Source of the DNA: Dryococelus australis
Taxonomy: Eukaryota; Arthropoda; Insecta; Phasmatodea; Phasmatidae
Assembly: GCA_029891345.1 (NCBI GenBank)
Contig: CM057006.1
Span: 41,329,056-41,393,055 of the forward strand
Direction of reading: 5' to 3'
Length of the DNA: 64,000 bases
Below, in pieces: positions 58,830 to 64,000 of this stretch; the stretch's first letter is position 1, and each line of letters starts with the position of its first letter. The position numbers and the translations under genes were made by a program. The notes under the pieces are model-generated. The model did not search any database. It was not told where the DNA came from and worked only from the letters and a program-made list of their open reading frames with translations.

Positions 58830-59172
58830 TATAGTGTATTCTCGGTTTCTTTACACTTTTTATGACGTGTTTAGTTGTTTCGTAAAATATATCGTGTATT
58901 ACAAGCATTTAATACTTATGTTAACATATACGTATCTTATTTTATATTAAATAGAACGTTCACTTGTGTTCCATCTATAAGTTATATTTCATTTATAATT
59001 AATATGAATAAAAACAGAGAGAAAATAGGTGTGTTGGCAATGCCTAGTAAGAAATACTTCTTGTTTATAGACTGTGTTAAGCTTTAATTCATGGCAGGAG
59101 GCGGAATAATGTCCTGAAAGTAGAACTTTAGCAGGTCTTCAGGAAGTTGGAAGTAACAATGAATGGAATTCA
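58830..59172 (-). mobile_element. MITE family B (B9)
   Basis: Left TA|TAGTGTATTCTCGGTTTCTT; right GGAAGTAACAATGAATGGA. Interior TGCCTAGTAAGAAATACTTC, GGCAGGAGGCGGAATAATGT. 343 bp, so an internal segment is shorter than in B1/B2. Confidence 0.85.
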
Positions 59173-59387
59173 TATCTTTGGCCTAAAATGCTTCTTAATT
59201 GCAACTTTGAACTCACAGCTAAACTACGAGCTTGTGGCAGATATTACTTTTGGGTTAAACAGTTGGATGCTTGGATATAACGTGGTATCTGTCGAAGATC
59301 TTCAATAACTACAGAACGTATTGATTTATTCCTTCTGTGAAATTATTTCACGTAAACAACTAGAGACGTCGTTCCTTATTTTGCAGG

Positions 59388-59640
59388 AGCCGCGGTGGCT
59401 CAGTGGCTAGAGCGCTCGCCTCTCGCCAAGAGGTACCGGGTTCGGATCCCGGCGGGGTCACTCCTGGATTTCCGCACGTGGGAATCGTGCCGGACGATGC
59501 CGCTGGTCGGAGGGTTTTCTCGGGGATCTTCAGTTTACCCCTCCCCTACATTCCAGCCCTGTTCCATACTCGCCTCGTTTTACCCTCGTCGGTTTTCAAG
59601 ACCTCCCAAATCTCTCCACTCCAATCTGCGCTGTCCTTCA
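59388..59640 (+). repeat. tRNA-derived SINE family S, copy S9
   Basis: The cleanest head in the window: GAGCCGCGGTGGCTCAGTGG, CTAGAGCGCTCGCCTC and a B box in GGGTTCGGATCCCGG. The body follows: GGTCGGAGGGTTTTCTCGGG, CCTCGTCGGTTTTCAAGACC. A 163-codon frame over it is read-through of the SINE. Confidence 0.94.
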
Positions 59641-59955
59641 TTGACCATCGCGGTTTGTTTTGGCGGCCGCTCGGAAGATGGTTGTCGATCGTGGTTTGAG
59701 AGAACCCGCGTGTACTCTACTGACCGAGACAAATCAATTTTTGAATTGAGGTCTCGATGGCCGCGATTGCTGAGGCGTAACTTTAACGGTCGCGTGTCGA
59801 AGAGGCCGAACAAGCAATCGTTCGGAAAACGCCTGCACTACGCGATCCAGTTTGCTTATCGAGTCGTTGTTCGGAACATGCTGTAGAGTTTGATCTTTCC
59901 TGTGTATAGCTTCTCAACGAAAAGCACAGTGCACTGTATTTATGAAAATAACAAG
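59641..59955. other. unassigned spacer
   Basis: Moderately GC-rich. Open frames exist on both strands (59395-59886 plus, 59580-59813 minus), without a known domain. Confidence 0.4.
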
Positions 59956-60235
59956 TAAAGATCATTCACAGTTTCTTCAAATGTTTTGAAACAAACCTTT
60001 GAAAAATTACCCTAGGAGTAATATGTTAAGCTGTTTTTTTAAGAACTTGTTTACCACAAATATATAACACTCATCAACTTTAAAAGTATTATATTTTTTA
60101 ATAAATGAAATCTTACCTTGGTATATTGTATAACTTGTAAGTTTTATTTATTATTCAATGCAAATTAAAAACATTGAGAGCAGCTATGCTTTGGCAACGG
60201 CTAGTAATAGTTCTCAGTTAAAATTTTGTTTTAAC
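59956..60235 (-). mobile_element. MITE family B, truncated (B10)
   Basis: TA|AAGATCATTCACAGTTTCTT, AACAAACCTTTGAAAAATTA and ACGGCTAGTAATAGTTCTCA match the right half of B in reverse. The segment carrying the other terminus is missing. Confidence 0.78.
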
Positions 60236-60436
60236 TAAGTTTTTTTGGTATGATGTGTGTAAATTAAACGTTGCCTATTGAAATATTTAAATTGTTAGGT
60301 AGCTCTGATGGAAACATGTTTTATTGGTACAGTTAAGAACATCAGCGCAAAATACGGTGAGTAGGCTCCTAGTGACATGTTTTTTCTTCTTTTTTTTCAC
60401 CGGCGGAGTAGAGTTTGTCACCCCCCGTTTATTTCA

Positions 60437-60486
60437 CGCGCGCGCGCGCGCGCACACACACACACACACACACTCTCTCTCTCTCT

Positions 60487-60549
<63 letters not shown>
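60437..60549. repeat. compound microsatellite (CG)n(CA)n(CT)n
   Basis: (CG)n 60437-60452, (CA)n to about 60471, then (CT)n to 60549 with one TTCTT interruption at 60486. Confidence 0.97.
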
Positions 60550-60553
<4 letters not shown>

Positions 60554-61691
60554 TTCATATTTATTACAGAAAAAATAATTACGATATTCTTGCATTTGTA
60601 ATTTACAACTGAAAATAGATTTTTAATGTTTCAATACTTATTATAATATATTTAGATATGATGGCGGGAGGGTTATAAATCTGAAGTTGGCAGAAGTGGC
60701 GAGTGGCGACATGACATGATGACAAGGCGTATTGCTGTTGCTAAACGAAACTTTTTATTTTTCTTGCTGCGAAAGATACTTCAAATATTCGCATCAAGTT
60801 CGTACAAGTTGTGTTTTTCGAACCTACGTGTGCAAGTTACGATGTTGTGATAACTCGTGTGTTTCCATGGCAATAATAAATATACTGTAACGTGTGTCGT
60901 TAACCGCCCAGTGTGAAATGGTGTGCCTGCTTCGCGGTCGTTACGCAGGCCCGGTGTGTGTGCGATTGCAAATATTTGATGTGCGAAATTTATACGTTGT
61001 AACCTTGAACTGTTTTATGACGAATTTAACTACACGTATGTTTATTTATCACAACATTACTTCGTCTAGGTGTTTGAAACACAATTGTGTAACGTACTTG
61101 GGGGTTTTTGTGATCTGAATGTTTGCCACAATCCCAACAAATTACTAAGCCCAGTCAGAAAATTGTAAATAAATAATTAAATAAACCTAGTAAAAACTAA
61201 GTACCTATGCAAATAAATCTGAGTGGGATAAAATATATGATAGGTCTATTTATGTGCATGTTCACCACTATCTTTTAAGTTTGTCACTGCTACGTGCAAA
61301 AAAATAGCGACTCGGGTTGCGTGTAAAAATTTACTGAATTTTTCGTTGGACTGGTTGCTCCTTCGTTTTAATATTTGTTCCAACTAAGGCCGTCCTTTTC
61401 CGTCATTTTAACGAAATAACGCAAAAATACACCAATAACAGTATAATGTAAAATAATAACCATAAGAACTATCATCAATACAGACCATGTTAAAAGTCAT
61501 AAAGCTGACCTGAATATGGTTGTGGGCCTAAATGGTGAATATTCGTATATAATGGTTTTTGAAATAATGACGGAATTCTTTGAACAGCTGTAAACAGTAA
61601 ACAATGCATTTCGATAGTTGAGACATAGACGTCACATGGCAGTGTTTGTGTTTACGTGTAGTGGAAGGATACGAAATTGATAACCAAAAGC
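60550..61691. other. unassigned 1.1 kb
   Basis: No recognised gene or repeat. Confidence 0.5.
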
Positions 61692-61743
61692 AGAAATTTA
61701 GCAGGGCTTCGGACAAGTGTCAAGTAACCGTGAGTTGACTATA
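61692..61743 (-). mobile_element. MITE family B terminal fragment (B11)
   Basis: AAATTTAGCAGGGCTTCGG and CAAGTAACCGTGAGTTGACTA|TA: the last 50 bp of a reverse B copy. Confidence 0.78.
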
Positions 61744-61806
61744 TTTGAAGTTATTTGTGTCACGCGGTGATTAAACTGGAACTGACGCATTCCTTTAAAA
61801 TTGTGA

Positions 61807-62040
61807 TGGGGCCGTGGTGGCTGAGTGGTTAGCCTGCTCGCCTCCCACCAAGGCTAACTGGGTTCAATCCCCGGCCGGGTCACCGGATTTTCGCATGTGG
61901 GAATCGTGCCGGACGATGCGGCGGGTTTTCTCTGGGATCTCCCGTTTCCCCCGCCCTATCATTCCGGCACTGCTTCATACCTCAATCACCCTCTTCGGGT
62001 CTCAAAGCCATGAGCCGCCCAAATCTGTCTTCACCTCTCT
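61807..62040 (+). repeat. tRNA-derived SINE family S, copy S10
   Basis: GGGGCCGTGGTGGCTGAGTG, GTTAGCCTGCTCGCCTCCCA and a B box in GGGTTCAATCCCCGG; body GGCGGGTTTTCTCTGGGATC, with the CCGCTGGTC piece deleted; tail CCGCCCAAATCTGTCTTCAC. Confidence 0.94.
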
Positions 62041-62244
62041 TCTTTAAAATTGTACACTTTACTCGCGGACTTATTTTAAAGCATTATGATACAAACGTAA
62101 CTATTTCATGGTTAATCACAAAATGTTGGTGAATTTTGTTAAAACTACAAACTTGGCGTTCACAAAGTGGTTTATTTTTGTATCTTCCTAGATGTTTCGC
62201 CTTCAAAAGAAACTCTTTACTCGTTGGTGATGAAATATTCGTAT

Positions 62245-62527
62245 CGGTACTGGGTGGGTGAGTGAGTGAGTGAGTTAGTGAAGAGATTCGGGCGGCTCTT
62301 AACAGCGAGGTCTTGAGAGCCGATAAGGGTGATTGAAGTGAATGTGTAGCGGCGCCGGAATGAAGGGGCGGGGGAATTGGGAAATCCCTGAGAAGACCCG
62401 CTGACCAACGGCATCGTCCGGCATGATTCCCACTTGCGAAAATCCGCTGACCCGGCCGGGGATTGAGCCCGGTTCGCCTTGGTGGAAGGCGAGCAGGCTA
62501 ACCGCTCAGCCACCGTGGCCTCATCGG
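62245..62527 (-). repeat. tRNA-derived SINE family S, copy S11 with (TCAC)n tail
   Basis: The head at 62450-62527 is the complement of GGCCACGGTGGCTGAGCGG and CCGGGTTCAATCCCCGG. The 3' end (62245-62275) is a (GTGA)n run on the plus strand, that is a (TCAC)n tail on the SINE strand. S10 and S11 are inverted with respect to each other, about 200 bp apart. Confidence 0.95.
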
Positions 62528-63051
62528 TACTAAGGTATACAGTAAACAACTGATAAGTTATTCGTTATTTCTGGATACTCCTGCCTGCCCATTACGAGGG
62601 TTTTTAAAGTTCTGTAGAGGAGTGCGATATGTTTTATATTGTAAGTTTTCGAAGAACACTGATAGTTGTTGCAGCATAAAATAAATGTGCGAAGACAATA
62701 TACCAAAGTTTGTTATGGTTGATATAAAACGGATAATTATTTCTAGTTTCATAAGTTCTTAACAAAGTAACAACTTGCATACAAATGTAAATGCGTGTAG
62801 TTTCGGCGATTTTTGTGTGTAAAAGAGTGCCACGAGAATGAATCGTAATACAAAGCTTTGTTGAACAGGCTTTCACCGTCGCTCCAGTTGAAATTCTTGG
62901 GTGAAATCAGAGCGAGGCTTCGTGCGGCAGCCCGCATATAGTAGTATATGAGGGTTCAGTGCACAGCTAGATCATGTCCATGTAGTTATGTTAATGAGAA
63001 ATATGAGCTTTCATCTCTTAATTTCTATTATTTTGTACAGGGATCATTTCG
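62528..63051. other. unassigned spacer
   Basis: No recognised gene or repeat. Confidence 0.5.
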
Positions 63052-63237
63052 TATAGTTCATTCACGGTTACTTCCAACTTTTCTGGAGCCCTGCTCAAGT
63101 TCTGCTTTTATGATATTACTCCGCTTCATGTGAACATAGCTTACCAAAGTAGGGGCCGCGGTGGCTGAGCGGTTAGACTGCTCGCCTCCCACGAAGGCGT
63201 TCAATCCCCGGTGTGATGAAACAGTGAATAGACTATA
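63052..63237 (+). mobile_element. MITE family B with a tRNA head in place of its interior (B12)
   Basis: Left TA|TAGTTCATTCACGGTTACTT, GATATTACTCCGCTTCATG; right GATGAAACAGTGAATAGACTA|TA. The usual 250-bp interior is absent; 63151-63214 is a SINE head. Confidence 0.88.
63151..63214 (+). repeat. SINE family S head only (S12)
   Basis: GGGGCCGCGGTGGCTGAGCG, GTTAGACTGCTCGCCTCCCA and a B box in GTTCAATCCCCGG, but no body or tail follows. The spacer between the A and B boxes is shortened relative to S10. Confidence 0.88.
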
Positions 63238-63595
63238 TACAGTTTCATTAATATTTTGCACCTGAAATTAACTATTGACTGTATTTTAATTTCCTGTCAT
63301 AATTTTTTTATCATGAACTTGATCAGTTATTTTTAAAAATGGACTTGATATGCTTGTGCTCTGAACCGTCCATATCAGGACGGCGTATGCGGCTTCCGGA
63401 ATTATTCCGCCGAACGCCGCGTTTGTATTCAATGCTCGCGCTATAAACCTCGCGTCGCGTCGGGGGAGTGTTTAGGCAGGCGGCAGGCAGCATGCGCTTC
63501 TCGCTCCAGGAGGTCGTGAGTTCGTGCTCGGCAACCTGGACTAGGTTCTCCCTTCACCCGCACTCTTTCTCTTACCTAGTTCTTCACCTCCTAGA
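63238..63595. other. unassigned, CpG-rich with TATA-like site
   Basis: 63370-63540 is CpG-rich, with GCTATAAACC at 63440-63449 and dense CGCG beyond it. It could be a promoter, but no transcript can be supported. Confidence 0.3.
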
Positions 63596-63860
63596 GGGGC
63601 CGCGTTGGCCTGAGCTGTTAACCTGCTCGTCTCCCACCAAGACGATCCGGGTTCAATCACCGGCCGGGCCACTCTCGGTTTTTCGCATGTGAGAATTGTG
63701 CCGGACGGTGCCCTTGGTCGGCGGGTTTTCTCGGGGATCTCCCGTTTACCCCGCCCTTTCATTCCGGTGCTGCTCCATACTCACCTCAATCACCCTCATC
63801 GGCTCTCAAGACCACGCTGTTAGGAGCCGCTCGAATCTCTTCCATCTCTCTACACCTCCT
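63596..63860 (+). repeat. tRNA-derived SINE family S, copy S13
   Basis: GGGGCCGCGTTGGCCTGAGC, CTGCTCGTCTCCCACCAAGA, a B box in GGGTTCAATCACCGG; body with the hairpin at 63719-63754 and CACCCTCATCGGCTCTCAAG. Full length. Confidence 0.94.
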
Positions 63861-64000
63861 AGTCCAGGCTAAAGCTGCCTGATTTCTCTGGTTCAGACTT
63901 TGCCCATACTTCACTCGGTTATAGACATTAAAAAATAATATTCAATAAATAAAAATATAAAACTAAAAAATAAAAAATTTGTTCGGTTTTTAAATATGAA
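63861..64000. other. unassigned end of window
   Basis: AT-rich, nothing recognised. Confidence 0.5.

Overview
The window reads as intergenic or intronic DNA from a large, repeat-rich eukaryotic genome, most likely an arthropod and probably an insect. The evidence is the mix of elements: Helitrons with a Pif1-type helicase, piggyBac and Tc1 transposase remains, a 5'-truncated LINE, tRNA-derived SINEs with hairpin bodies, dense TA-flanked MITEs, long (TA)n/(CT)n/(CA)n microsatellites and poly-G/C runs. The DNA is AT-rich with a few CpG-rich islands. I found no intact host protein-coding gene, no bacterial-style operon, and no rRNA or convincing functional tRNA gene. Apart from transposase, helicase and LINE fragments, the short open frames look like chance frames or read-through of repeats.

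Layout. 1-2.6 kb: MITEs. 2.58-5.36 kb: nearly complete but degenerate Helitron with helicase pseudogene. 5.8-9.8 kb: SINEs, MITEs and an unclassified repeat (family C). 10.4-13.4 kb: MITEs, one carrying a LINE 3' end. 13.75-14.78 kb: piggyBac remnant inside a foldback structure. 15.4-17.2 kb: MITEs. 18-21.4 kb: tRNA-like relics and a possible solo LTR. 21.9-24.1 kb: microsatellites and a non-autonomous Helitron-like element carrying a tandem array of tRNA A-box units. 24.1-29.8 kb: mostly unassigned. 29.8-31.4 kb: repeat D1 and element F. 32.6-41.8 kb: MITEs, SINEs, families C and E. 42.7-44.5 kb: second Helitron copy, inverted and internally deleted. 44.6-48.8 kb: MITE cluster with a nested insertion. 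50.9-51.8 kb: Tc1 transposase pseudogene. 52-59 kb: MITEs and repeat D2. 59.4-63.9 kb: SINE cluster, including a MITE/tRNA-head chimera.

The main unifying observation is a MITE superfamily of three subfamilies: A (about 420 bp), A-short (about 238 bp) and B (about 430 bp). They share related terminal inverted repeats and TA target duplications, with about 28 copies or fragments here. No transposase in the window can be tied to them; the Tc1 pseudogene is only a candidate relative by superfamily. Nested insertions allow relative dating: the LINE and family C inserted after B elements, and a Helitron inserted into an older palindromic element. Coordinates of repeats are read by eye, so edges of truncated copies are good to about 10-20 bp.
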